DNA of 36,157 nt from Thermoactinospora rubra (GCF_002093975.1 NZ_MSZZ01000075.1:1-36157); one strand, 5' to 3'; numbered from the stretch's first letter, positions 28,840 to 36,072 are shown. Notes: generated by a model from the sequence alone, not told the origin. Program-made: numbers and translations.

Positions 28840-29954
28840 CGCCGGTCGTGGTCGCCGCCCGCCGTACCCCCATCGGAACGGCCGGGCACGCCTTCAAGAC
28901 GGTCGCGGCGGAGTGGCTGGCCGCCCCGGTGCTGGAGGCGGTGGCCAAGGACGGCCCCGGCCTGCCGGTGGACGACGTCGTGCTGGGCAACTGCATGGGA
29001 CCCGGCGGCAACCTCGCCAGGGTCGCCGCCCTGGCCGCCGGCCTGGGCCAGGAGGTGCCCGGCGTCACCGTGGACCGGCAGTGCGGCAGCGGCCTGGCCG
29101 CCGTCCTGCTCGGCGCGCAGGCCGTCCGCGCCGGCGAGGCCGGGCTCGTGCTGGCCGGCGGGGTGGAGAGCGCCTCCACCGCGCCCCTGCGCATCCGCCG
29201 CGGGCAGGCCGAGCCGTACTCGCGCGCCCCCTTCGCCCCCGACGGATACCCCGACCCCGACATGGGGCCCGCCGCCGAAGCCCTGGCCGCCGCGTACGGC
29301 GTGAGCCGGGAACGCCAGGACGCCTACGCCTGCCGCAGCCACGCCAGGGCGCTGGAGGCCCGCGCCGCCGGGCGCTTCGACCGGGAGGTCGTCCCGATCG
29401 AGGGCCGCGTGGACGACCAGCGCCCCCGCCGCCTGACCACGGCAACCCTGTCCCGCCTGCCCGCCGCCTTCGTCCCCGGCGGCACGGTCACGGCGGGCAA
29501 CTCCTCCCCCGTCAGCGACGGCGCGGCGGCCGTGGCCATCGTGCCGGACGGCCACGGGCTGCCCGGCCTGGCGCTGCGCGCGGGCGCGGTGGTCGGCTGC
29601 GATCCCGCTCTGCCCGGCTGGGGACCGGTGCCCGCCGTCCGCAAGGTCCTGCGCAAGGCCGGCGTCAGCCTGGACGACGTGGCCGCCATCGAGATCGTGG
29701 AGGCCTTCGCCGCGCAGGTCCTGGCCGTCTGCGACGCGCTCGGCCTGGATCCGCTCGGCGCCGACGACCACCGCGTGTGCGCCGACGGCGGCTCGCTGGC
29801 GCTGGGCCACCCGTGGGGCGCCAGCGGCGCGGTCGTCGTCACCCGGCTGTTCTCCCGGCTGGTCGGAGCACACGCGCCATCGGGAACACTGGGGCTGGCG
29901 GCGGCCGCGGTCGGCGGAGGGCTGGGCGTGGCCGCGTTGTTCGAGGTGGTGTGA
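28824..29954 (+). CDS. Thiolase-family protein with altered active site
   Basis: This 376-residue protein has the complete thiolase fold by motif order. The nucleophile is Cys87 in VDRQCGSGLAAV, MGPAAEALAAAYGVSRERQD is the loop domain, and GHPWGASGA holds His329. Two of the four classical catalytic residues are changed. The Asn of the NEAF motif is Val292 (EIVEAFA), and the base Cys of the C-terminal CxGGG is Ala362 (AAVGGG). It can probably still be acylated at Cys87 but should be a poor thiolase; another acyl-transfer or hydrolysis is possible. GTG 28824 follows GGAAGGACGGCCT; GTG 28836 is the alternative. It overlaps the ligase gene and directly abuts bioM. Confidence 0.88.
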   Translation: MAAEVTPVVVAARRTPIGTAGHAFKTVAAEWLAAPVLEAVAKDGPGLPVDDVVLGNCMGPGGNLARVAALAAGLGQEVPGVTVDRQCGSGLAAVLLGAQAVRAGEAGLVLAGGVESASTAPLRIRRGQAEPYSRAPFAPDGYPDPDMGPAAEALAAAYGVSRERQDAYACRSHARALEARAAGRFDREVVPIEGRVDDQRPRRLTTATLSRLPAAFVPGGTVTAGNSSPVSDGAAAVAIVPDGHGLPGLALRAGAVVGCDPALPGWGPVPAVRKVLRKAGVSLDDVAAIEIVEAFAAQVLAVCDALGLDPLGADDHRVCADGGSLALGHPWGASGAVVVTRLFSRLVGAHAPSGTLGLAAAAVGGGLGVAALFEVV

Positions 29955-30629
29955 GTGATCGAGTTCTCGGATGTGCGGGTACGGCTGGGCGGCCGCGAGG
30001 TGCTGCGCGGGATCACCGCCACGCTGCGCGAGCGGCGGGTCGGCGTCGTAGGGGCCAACGGGTCCGGCAAGAGCACGCTGGCCCGCCTGGTGAACGGCCT
30101 GGTGACGCCGACCGAGGGCGCGGTCACCGTGCTCGGCATGGACACGCGCCGCCAGGCCGCCAAGATCCGGCGCCGGGTGGGCTTCGTGTTCACCGACCCC
30201 GACGCCCAGATCGTCATGCCCACGGTCGCCGAGGACGTCGCCTTCTCCCTGCGCCGCTCCGGCCTGCCCGCGGCCGAGATCGAGCGGCGGGTACGGCGGG
30301 CGCTGGCCGAACACGGCCTGCAGGACCACGCCGACCACCCGGCCCACCAGCTGTCCGGCGGCCAGAAGCAGCTGCTGGCCCTGTGCTCGGTGCTGGTCCT
30401 CGACCCCGACATCCTGGTCATGGACGAGCCCACCACGCTGCTGGACCTGCGCCACTCCCGCCACGTCGCCGAGATCCTCCGGGCGCTCCCGCAGCGGATC
30501 CTCGTCGCCACCCACGACCTGGACCTGCTGGCCGGCTTCGACCGGGTCCTCGTGGTCGACGAGGGCCGCGTCGTGGCCGACGACGAGCCGGAGCAGGCCA
30601 TCCGCCACTACCGCAAGCTCATGGCATGA
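29955..30629 (+). CDS. bioM: BioM, ATPase subunit of the biotin ECF transporter
   Basis: This is a 224-residue ABC ATPase. Walker A GANGSGKST is at 33-41, LSGGQKQ at 133-139, Walker B DILVMDEPT at 152-160 and the switch His187 in ATHD. The Q-loop reads VFTDPDAQ, with Thr where most ABC ATPases have Gln, a variant I have seen in BioM-like sequences. It pairs with BioN to drive biotin uptake. Its GTG start is directly after the thiolase stop and its own stop overlaps the bioN ATG (ATGA), so stoichiometric expression is likely. Confidence 0.92.
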   Translation: MIEFSDVRVRLGGREVLRGITATLRERRVGVVGANGSGKSTLARLVNGLVTPTEGAVTVLGMDTRRQAAKIRRRVGFVFTDPDAQIVMPTVAEDVAFSLRRSGLPAAEIERRVRRALAEHGLQDHADHPAHQLSGGQKQLLALCSVLVLDPDILVMDEPTTLLDLRHSRHVAEILRALPQRILVATHDLDLLAGFDRVLVVDEGRVVADDEPEQAIRHYRKLMA

Positions 30630-31225
30630 CCGGCGCCTACATTCCCGGCGACTCCGTGCTGCACCGCCTGCCGGCCGGGGCCAAGCTGGCGGGCCTGCTG
30701 GCGTGCTGCACCGTCGTGGTCCTGCTGAGCTCGCCCTGGGCGCTGGCCGGGGCCGCGGCCGTCGTGGCCGCCCTGTACGCGGTCTCGGGGGTGGGCGCGG
30801 CGGCCGCCTGGGCTCAGGTGCGGCCCGTCCGCTGGTTCGCGCTCGCGCTCTTCGCCATGCAGTTCCTGCTCGCCACCCCGGCCCAGGCCGTCGCCACCAC
30901 CCTGCGCGTGGTCGTCGCCGTCGCCCTCGCCGGCCTGGTCACCGTCACCACCAGGACGTCGGCCGTCATGGCGTGCCTGGAGCGGGTGCTGTCGCCGTTG
31001 CGCCTCGCCGGCGTCGATCCGGTCCGGCTGTCGCTTCTGCTGTCGCTGGCCGTACGCAGCGTGCCGGTCGTCTCCGGCCTGGCCACGCGGGTACGGGAGG
31101 CGCAGCGCGCCCGGGGCGTGGAGTGGAGCGTGCGCGCCTTCGGCGTCCCGCTCGTGGTGGGCGCCCTCCGCCACGCCGACACGCTGGGCGAGGCCCTGGC
31201 CGCCCGGGGCTTCGACGACGAGTGA
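30626..31225 (+). CDS. bioN: BioN, membrane coupling T-component of the biotin ECF transporter
   Basis: This 199-residue membrane protein has four or five helices in the first 130 residues. Its long cytoplasmic part carries the two coupling motifs that contact the ATPase: QRARGVEW (about 168-175) and ALAARGFDDE at the C-terminus. These Ala-Arg-Gly triplets define ECF T-proteins. The gene is shorter than generic EcfT (about 260 residues), as is usual for BioN. It closes the operon; no strong terminator is visible directly downstream. With bioY and bioM this makes a complete, dedicated transporter. Confidence 0.9.
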   Translation: MTGAYIPGDSVLHRLPAGAKLAGLLACCTVVVLLSSPWALAGAAAVVAALYAVSGVGAAAAWAQVRPVRWFALALFAMQFLLATPAQAVATTLRVVVAVALAGLVTVTTRTSAVMACLERVLSPLRLAGVDPVRLSLLLSLAVRSVPVVSGLATRVREAQRARGVEWSVRAFGVPLVVGALRHADTLGEALAARGFDDE

Positions 31226-31387
31226 CGTGCCCGGCGGACGCGACGCCGTACGCGCCATGGAGCAGAACGACTACGTGCAGTAGTACAGGCGTACGGGCCG
31301 GCGCACCGGCGATCCGCCTGCCATACCGCGTGCTGACGGCGTCTTGACCTCCGACATAAGGGCGGGACGCCAGGGCAGGAGGCGGCC

Positions 31388-31618
31388 ATGGATGCGAGCG
31401 AGGAGCAAGAGCGGAAGGACCTTCCCGAAGCGGTCGAGGGGGTCGGCGGGGAGAGCGACGTGGTGGCCCAGCGGGCGGGCGTGGAGCTCAGGGAGACGCC
31501 GCGGCCCGTTCCGGTGGACCCGGTCGATCCGCCGGGAGATCCCGTGGCGGCCGAGAGGCAAGAGCAGGCACGGCAGGACCAGGAGGTCGTCCGCGCGGAC
31601 GCCGGGCCCACCGGCTGA
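31388..31618 (+). CDS. 76-residue acidic disordered protein
   Basis: This small protein is rich in Glu, Asp, Pro, Gln and Arg, with no hydrophobic core, suggesting an intrinsically disordered protein. It contains MDASEEQERKDLPEAVEGVG at the start and repeated PVxxPVDPPGDP in the middle. ATG 31388 follows CAGGAGGCGGCC, a good ribosome-binding site, and a strong terminator follows 37 bases after the stop, so it is a true transcription unit. No family is recognised. The 160 bases between bioN and this gene hold nothing convincing apart from an eight-codon frame (31257-31283). Confidence 0.65.
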   Translation: MDASEEQERKDLPEAVEGVGGESDVVAQRAGVELRETPRPVPVDPVDPPGDPVAAERQEQARQDQEVVRADAGPTG

Positions 31619-31655
31619 CACGGGGCCTTCCGACCGCCTCAAGACCGGATCTTCC

Positions 31656-31681
31656 GGGGGTTCGCGGCCACGCGAACCCCC
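31656..31681 (+). terminator. Terminator after the 76-residue gene
   Basis: GGGGGTTCGC and GCGAACCCCC are perfect 10-base arms around a 6-base loop. It separates the biotin region from the peptide-exporter region. Confidence 0.82.
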
Positions 31682-32144
31682 CGCCCTCCTTGCCCTCCGC
31701 TGACTTGACTCTCTACTATGACATCTAGTTGACGAGGTGGTGGGGAGGCCGGAGACGGCTGGAGCGCCACTTGACGAGCGTCTGCCCGGCGTTCGCCCCG
31801 TGGCCGCCGGCGGGCCTTTAGCGCCGTATGCCCACCCGCGCTTGACAAACGTCGAGAAATCGTCACAAGTATCTCTGTGTCCGGCAAACGCCGAGCGCTC
31901 GCCCTTGATTCCGGACTCGGAGCCGGTAGTTGAATTTCGCCCTATTTTTCCGATACGGCCAGGCTTTCCGGCTACAGGCGTGGTGAATCGATTTTTCACG
32001 CCGTCATGCCTCTCCGGGGACACTCTGCCAAGGGCTCTCCAATACTCCCTTTATGTGTAGCTATATGGCCTCTTGAGGGCTAATGTCCTATTTGTCACGC
32101 AGGAGAGTCTCCTGCACCAGGCAGCTCACTCATCGGGGGGAATC
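31682..32144. other. Long AT-richer non-coding leader of the peptide-exporter locus
   Basis: About 460 bases without a convincing gene, clearly less GC-rich than its surroundings; bases 32041-32100 are only about 45% GC. It contains TTGACA (31842-31847) without a well-placed -10 box, an imperfect palindrome GGCGTG-N4-ATCGAT-N4-CACGCC (31977-32002), TATATG and TAATGT -10-like boxes (32060-32086) and a perfect palindrome near the gene (listed apart). A long frame at 31737-32060 has no good ribosome-binding site or family and is not called. Confidence 0.55.
32099..32115. promoter_or_regulatory. Perfect 17-base palindrome 30 bases before the peptide start
   Basis: GCAGGAGAGTCTCCTGC has 8-base perfect arms around a central G. 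As RNA it would make a hairpin just upstream of the ribosome-binding site; as DNA it is a good dimeric repressor site. It contains an AGGAG sequence that could be sequestered. Confidence 0.6.
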
Positions 32145-32288
32145 ATGGCTCCAAGAGGCACGCCCACTGGCTGGGACGACTGGGACGGCTGGGGCTGGGG
32201 CGGCGGCTGGGGCTGGCGTCGCGGCTGGGGCTGGCGCCGCCGTTGCGGCTGGCGTAGGTGCGGCTGCCGTCGCCGCTGGTGGTGGTGA
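32145..32288 (+). CDS. 47-residue Trp/Arg/Gly-rich repeat peptide coupled to an ABC exporter
   Basis: The peptide contains 12 Trp, 12 Gly, 11 Arg and 3 Cys. The N-terminus MAPRGTPTGWDDWD is acidic. The rest consists of hexapeptide units GWGWGG, GWGWRR, GWGWRR, RCGWRR, CGCRRR and a terminal WWW. An 18-base DNA repeat underlies the units. Estimated net charge is about +8. ATG 32145 has a very strong ribosome-binding site (GGGGGGAATC). The TGA stop overlaps the exporter's ATG (TGATG), so translation is coupled. No family is recognised. It could be an exported antimicrobial or membrane-active peptide, a substrate of the exporter, or a Trp/Arg-rich leader peptide that stalls ribosomes. No maturation enzyme is adjacent. 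Confidence 0.72.
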   Translation: MAPRGTPTGWDDWDGWGWGGGWGWRRGWGWRRRCGWRRCGCRRRWWW

Positions 32289-34135
32289 TGGTAGGCAAAG
32301 CGATGGAGGGTCGGCGGACCACCCGCCGGCTCTCCTTCTCTTCTCAGACAGGGCCCACGGGGGCGCGCCCTGTCTGGGAAGAGATCAGCCCGGTCGAGCC
32401 GATCACGCAGGTCGCTCCCACGGTCGCGATCCGCAAGGCCCTCGCCGAGTTCTGGCCGGACACCCGAGGCGTCCGCAAGCTGTTCGCGCTCGGCGCCGTC
32501 CTCGCCATCGCGGCGGCGTTGTGCGAGGTCGCGGCGATCGGGCTGTTCGCCGTCATCACCGACCAAGTCCTCACCCGCAACGACCTGGGCGCCTTCTGGG
32601 CGCCCGCGTTCACCTGGCTCGGCCTGGCCGCGGTCGCCGGGCTCGTCTCCTTCGCCGGGACCTACACCACGGCCCTCGGCGCCGAGCGCTTGCTTCTCAG
32701 GCTGCGGAACCGCGTGTTCGCGCACCTGCAGACGCTCTCGCCGGACTTCTTCACCAAGCGCCGCCTGGGCGACCTGATGGCCAGGCTGACCGACGACATC
32801 GAGGCCATCGAGGAGCTGGTCGGCTCCGGGCTGGTCAGGGCGTTCACCACGGTGGTCAGCGTGATCTTCTTCGCCGGGGCAGCGTTCGTCGTGCGCTGGG
32901 ACCTGGCGCTGATCACCTTCGCGCTGGTCCCCGCCTTCATCGTGGTCTCCAAACTCTTCGCGGCCAGATTCAGGACCGCCGCCGGCCGCGAGCGGCTCAG
33001 CAACGGCGTGATGAACAGCGTCATCGAGGAGAGCCTGGCCAACCAGGCCCTCGTGCAGGCCTACAACCGCCAGGACACCGAGGCCGGGCACCTGCACCGC
33101 CAGGGCCTGGCCTGGCTGCGGGCCAACATGACGCAGGCGTGGCTGTCGGGCCTGTACAGCCCGGCCGTCCAGGTGCTGCAGACCACGTGCCTGATCGTCA
33201 TCCTCGGCTTCGGCGCCTGGGAGATCGCGGCCGGCCGGCTCACCATCGGCGGGCTGCTGGCCTTCGCCGCCTACCTGGCCTACCTCTACCCGGCGATCCA
33301 GGGCTTGGGACAGCTCGCCCTGGAGATCTCCGAGGCGGCGGCGGGTTCCGACCGCGTGATCGAGATCCTCCGCGCCCGCCCCGGCGTCACCGACCGCCCG
33401 GCCGCCAGGCCCCTGGCCGGACGGCCCTTCGGCCGCATCGACGTCGAGCACGTCACCTTCACCTATCCGAACCGGACCACGCCCACGCTGGCCGACGTGT
33501 CCTTCAGCATCGAGCCCGGCGAGCTCGTCGTCGTCACGGGCCCCAGCGGCGCGGGCAAGTCGACCCTGGCCAAGCTGCTGCTGCGCTTCCACGACCCCAC
33601 CGGCGGGCGCATCCTGCTGGACGGCACGGACATCCGCGACATCACCCGCGCCTCGCTGCGCGAGGCCGTCACCGTCCTGCAGCAGGAGACCCTGCTCTTC
33701 TCGGGGACCGTGCGGGACAACATCGCCTACGGCCGGCCCGACGCCACCTTCGAGGAGATCGTCCAGGCCGCCAAGCTCGCCGGCGCGCACGACTTCATCA
33801 CCCGGCTCCCCGGCAGGTACGACACCGAGCTGGGGCAGCGCGGTAGGCTGCTGTCCGGCGGGCAGCGCCAGCGCATCGCCATCGCCCGCGCCCTGCTGCG
33901 CGACGCTCCCGTGCTCGTTTTGGACGAGCCGATGACCGGCCTGGACTCGGCCACCGCGGCGCGCATCATGGAGCCGCTGAGGCGCCTGATGGCGGGGCGC
34001 ACGACGATCCTCATCACCCACGACCTGCGCCACGTGCCCGAGGCGACCCGCACGATCGTGCTGGAGCCGACGCGCCGGTCGCGCCGCATGCGCCTCACCG
34101 CCATGACGCCCGCCGCGGCGGGGGCGGATCGCTGA
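32288..34135 (+). CDS. ABC exporter, half-transporter with fused ATPase (MsbA/multidrug type)
   Basis: This is a 615-residue protein. The N-terminal 45 residues are polar. About six helices lie within 62-345, with the typical NRVFAHLQTLSPDFFTKRRLGDLMARLTDDIE coupling region. The ATPase domain covers about 380-600: Walker A GPSGAGKST (418-426), Q-loop VLQQETLLFSGTVRDNI, LSGGQRQR (522-529), VLVLDEPMTGLD with the catalytic Glu547, and His578 in ITHD. It is therefore a competent homodimeric exporter. There is no C39 peptidase domain, so it would not cleave a Gly-Gly leader. ATG 32288 overlaps the peptide stop; ATG 32303 is an alternative. The cargo may be the 47-residue peptide or a toxic compound. 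Confidence 0.9.
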   Translation: MVGKAMEGRRTTRRLSFSSQTGPTGARPVWEEISPVEPITQVAPTVAIRKALAEFWPDTRGVRKLFALGAVLAIAAALCEVAAIGLFAVITDQVLTRNDLGAFWAPAFTWLGLAAVAGLVSFAGTYTTALGAERLLLRLRNRVFAHLQTLSPDFFTKRRLGDLMARLTDDIEAIEELVGSGLVRAFTTVVSVIFFAGAAFVVRWDLALITFALVPAFIVVSKLFAARFRTAAGRERLSNGVMNSVIEESLANQALVQAYNRQDTEAGHLHRQGLAWLRANMTQAWLSGLYSPAVQVLQTTCLIVILGFGAWEIAAGRLTIGGLLAFAAYLAYLYPAIQGLGQLALEISEAAAGSDRVIEILRARPGVTDRPAARPLAGRPFGRIDVEHVTFTYPNRTTPTLADVSFSIEPGELVVVTGPSGAGKSTLAKLLLRFHDPTGGRILLDGTDIRDITRASLREAVTVLQQETLLFSGTVRDNIAYGRPDATFEEIVQAAKLAGAHDFITRLPGRYDTELGQRGRLLSGGQRQRIAIARALLRDAPVLVLDEPMTGLDSATAARIMEPLRRLMAGRTTILITHDLRHVPEATRTIVLEPTRRSRRMRLTAMTPAAAGADR

Positions 34136-34150
34136 GATCTCCGGCGCCGG

Positions 34151-34537
34151 TCATCGCGGGGTCGCGGGCGAGATCAGGATCGCCACCGTGCCGTCCGCGC
34201 CGCGCCGCAGCTTGCTGCCCCACACCGTGAGCCGGCCGGTCAGGCCGTACTTGCGCCCCAGGGCGCGGCGCACCCGGTCGGTGTCGGCGCGCTCGCCGAT
34301 CCGGGCGTGTCCCTCGACGGCCTGTCCGGTCACGTTGCCGTGGAAGTCGCAGGGCGCCACCGTGACCCGGCCGTTGCGGCGCACGCGCTTGATCTTGCCG
34401 CTGTCCACCGGCGTCCACACCGCGAGCCCGTCGCCGTCGGGAACCACCCACAGCGGCGTGGCCACCGCCCGGCCGTCCCGGCGGAACGTCGTCAGCAGCA
34501 CGTACTTGGCGGCGCCCAGGTCGGCGAAGCTGGTCAT
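34151..34537 (-). CDS. PPOX-class F420-dependent oxidoreductase
   Basis: This is a 128-residue split-barrel protein of the flavin/deazaflavin oxidoreductase kind. FADLGAAKYVLLTTFRRDGRAVATPLWVVPDGDGLAVWT is the canonical beginning of the Rv-type F420-binding group; the later VTVAPCDFHGNVTGQAVEGHARI contributes the cofactor pocket. Members reduce biliverdin or other substrates, or simply bind F420; the substrate here is unknown. ATG 34537 has no clear ribosome-binding site but corresponds to the family start. It is convergent with the exporter gene, 15 bases apart, and divergent from the tspO remnant. Confidence 0.85.
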   Translation of the reverse strand: MTSFADLGAAKYVLLTTFRRDGRAVATPLWVVPDGDGLAVWTPVDSGKIKRVRRNGRVTVAPCDFHGNVTGQAVEGHARIGERADTDRVRRALGRKYGLTGRLTVWGSKLRRGADGTVAILISPATPR

Positions 34538-34591
34538 AGCGGGATCCTAGGGGCCCTCGCGAGGTGTACGGCGAGCGCCGGGGGTTAGGTC

Positions 34592-34746
34592 ATGAAGATG
34601 ACCGATAGCCGGACGTCCTTCGCCGTCAACCTCGCCGCCACGGCGCCGACCGGCGGGCCGGGCCGGCCCTGCTCCCCTACACCGCCTGGACCGCTTTCGC
34701 CACCGCGCTCAACGCCGCCATCATGATCCGGAACCGGCGGTCCTGA
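34592..34746 (+). pseudogene. Collapsed tspO-like gene (TspO/MBR family remnant)
   Basis: ATG 34592, behind GGGGGTTAGGTC, starts a frame beginning MKMTDSRTSFAVNLAATA. In another frame, bases 34666-34743 read ALLPYTAWTAFATALNAAIM and end IRNRRS before TGA. The second part matches the last helix and end of TspO proteins ('LLVPYLxWVxFATxLNxxIWRLN'). Only about 155 bases remain instead of some 480, and the two parts are out of frame, so a large internal deletion plus a frameshift has removed most helices. TspO proteins bind porphyrins; here the function is lost. Assignment is by motif. Confidence 0.6.
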
Positions 34747-34809
34747 CGTTTCGGCGTCGCGCCACCGGCAACCTGGTAACCCTGGATACGGAGCGACGGG
34801 AGAGTCACG

Positions 34810-36072
34810 GTGCGTTTCCACGCCGACCTGCACATGCATTCCCGGTACGCCTACGCCTGCAGCAGGTACAGCGACCTGGAGCATCTGACCTGGTGGGCGC
34901 GGCGCAAGGGCGTCACGCTGATGGGCACGGGCGACTTCACCCACCCGGCCTGGCTGGAGCAGCTCCGCCGGGACCTCGTGCCGGCCGAGCCGGGGCTGTT
35001 CCGGCTGAGGGACGACCTCGACCGCGAGATCTCCGCCACGCTCCCCGGCAGCGTGGCCGCCGCGCCCGTGCGGTACATGCTGTCGGTGGAGATCTCCACC
35101 GTCTACTCCCAGGGCGCCCGCGCCCGCAAGATCCACCACCTGGTCTACCTGCCCGGCTTCGACCAGGTCGAGGAGTTCAACCGGCGCCTCGCCAAGGTCG
35201 CCGACCTGGGCGTGGACGGCCGCCCGACCGTCAGCATGAGCTCGCGCGACCTGCTGGAGACGACCCTGGCCTGCGGCGAGGGCGCCTACCTGGTGCCCGC
35301 GCACGCCTGGACGCCGTGGTTCGGCGTGTTCGGCTCCAAGTCGGGGTTCGACACGCTGGAGGAGTGCTTCGGCGACCTGACCGGCCACATCTTCGCACTG
35401 GAGACCGGGCTGTCCAGCGACCCCGCCATGAACTGGCGGGTCTCCGCCCTGGACGGCTACCGCCTGGTCAGCTACTCCGACGCCCACTCCCCGCCCATCG
35501 TCGGCCGCGAGACGACGGTGTTCGACACCGATCTGGACTACTTCGCGATCCTGAAGACCCTGCGCACCGGCGCGGGCCTGGAGGGCACGATCGAGTTCTT
35601 CCCGGAGGCGGGCAAGTACCACGTCGACGGCCACCGCAAGTGCGGGGTGCGTCTGGACCCGGAGGAGACGCGCAAGCTCGGCGGCCTCTGCCCGGTGTGC
35701 GGCAAGAAGCTCACGGTGGGCGTGCTGAGCAGGGTCGAGGACCTGGCCGACCGGCCCGCGGGCGCGCGCCCGCGCGGCGCGGCCGGGTTCCGCAACCTCG
35801 TCCCGCTGCCGGACCTCGTGGCCGAGACCCTCGGCGTCGGCGCCAAGAGCAAGAAGGCGAGCGCCGAGACCGAGCGGCTCGTGGCCGCGCTCGGCTCGGA
35901 GCTCGCGATCCTCGGCGAGGTGCCGCTGGACGACATCGCCGCCCAGTCGCCGCCGCTCGCCCAGGCGGTCGGCCGGCTGCGGCGTGGCGAGGTGACCAAG
36001 GAGCCCGGCTACGACGGCGAGTTCGGCGTGATCCGCGTCCTGGACGGCGCCACCCCGCAGACGCTCTTCTAG
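34810..36072 (+). CDS. Endonuclease-Q-like PHP-domain protein
   Basis: This is a 420-residue protein. The N-terminal PHP-type metal-dependent phosphoesterase domain has FHADLHMHSRYAYA (His5, His7, His9-type cluster), MGTGDFTHPAWLEQL, the Glu of LSVEIST, LVPAHAWTPW and VSYSDAHSP near residue 220. Together they give a complete PHP metal site. Residues about 278-300 form a four-Cys zinc motif (CGVRLDPEETRKLGGLCPVC). That order is characteristic of archaeal endonuclease Q, which cleaves 5' of deaminated bases, and its sparse bacterial relatives. DNA repair of uracil or hypoxanthine is therefore the likely role. Start GTG 34810 follows GACGGGAGAG at good spacing. It is the last gene; the final 85 bases hold nothing recognisable. 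Confidence 0.82.
   Translation: MRFHADLHMHSRYAYACSRYSDLEHLTWWARRKGVTLMGTGDFTHPAWLEQLRRDLVPAEPGLFRLRDDLDREISATLPGSVAAAPVRYMLSVEISTVYSQGARARKIHHLVYLPGFDQVEEFNRRLAKVADLGVDGRPTVSMSSRDLLETTLACGEGAYLVPAHAWTPWFGVFGSKSGFDTLEECFGDLTGHIFALETGLSSDPAMNWRVSALDGYRLVSYSDAHSPPIVGRETTVFDTDLDYFAILKTLRTGAGLEGTIEFFPEAGKYHVDGHRKCGVRLDPEETRKLGGLCPVCGKKLTVGVLSRVEDLADRPAGARPRGAAGFRNLVPLPDLVAETLGVGAKSKKASAETERLVAALGSELAILGEVPLDDIAAQSPPLAQAVGRLRRGEVTKEPGYDGEFGVIRVLDGATPQTLF

Noticed and set aside
28392..30608. 738-codon minus-strand frame over the ligase, thiolase and bioM genes
   Set aside because: Antisense shadow of well-recognised biotin-operon genes.
31257..31283. Eight-codon frame MEQNDYVQ after bioN
   Set aside because: No ribosome-binding site and too short to judge; no similarity to known short precursor peptides that I recognise.
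31737..32060. Possible 107-residue protein in the leader of the peptide-exporter locus
   Set aside because: GTG start without a convincing ribosome-binding site, no family, and no structured pattern; the DNA looks like a regulatory leader.
32126..34033. 635-codon open frame on the minus strand over the exporter and peptide genes
   Set aside because: No domain, shadow composition, and the exporter on the other strand has every ABC motif. Its existence is a warning that long frames mean little here, but the peptide call does not rest on frame length.
34151..34537. Idea that the F420-type PPOX enzyme modifies the Trp-rich peptide
   Set aside because: It is on the opposite strand and convergent, not in the operon, and this family is not known to act on peptides.
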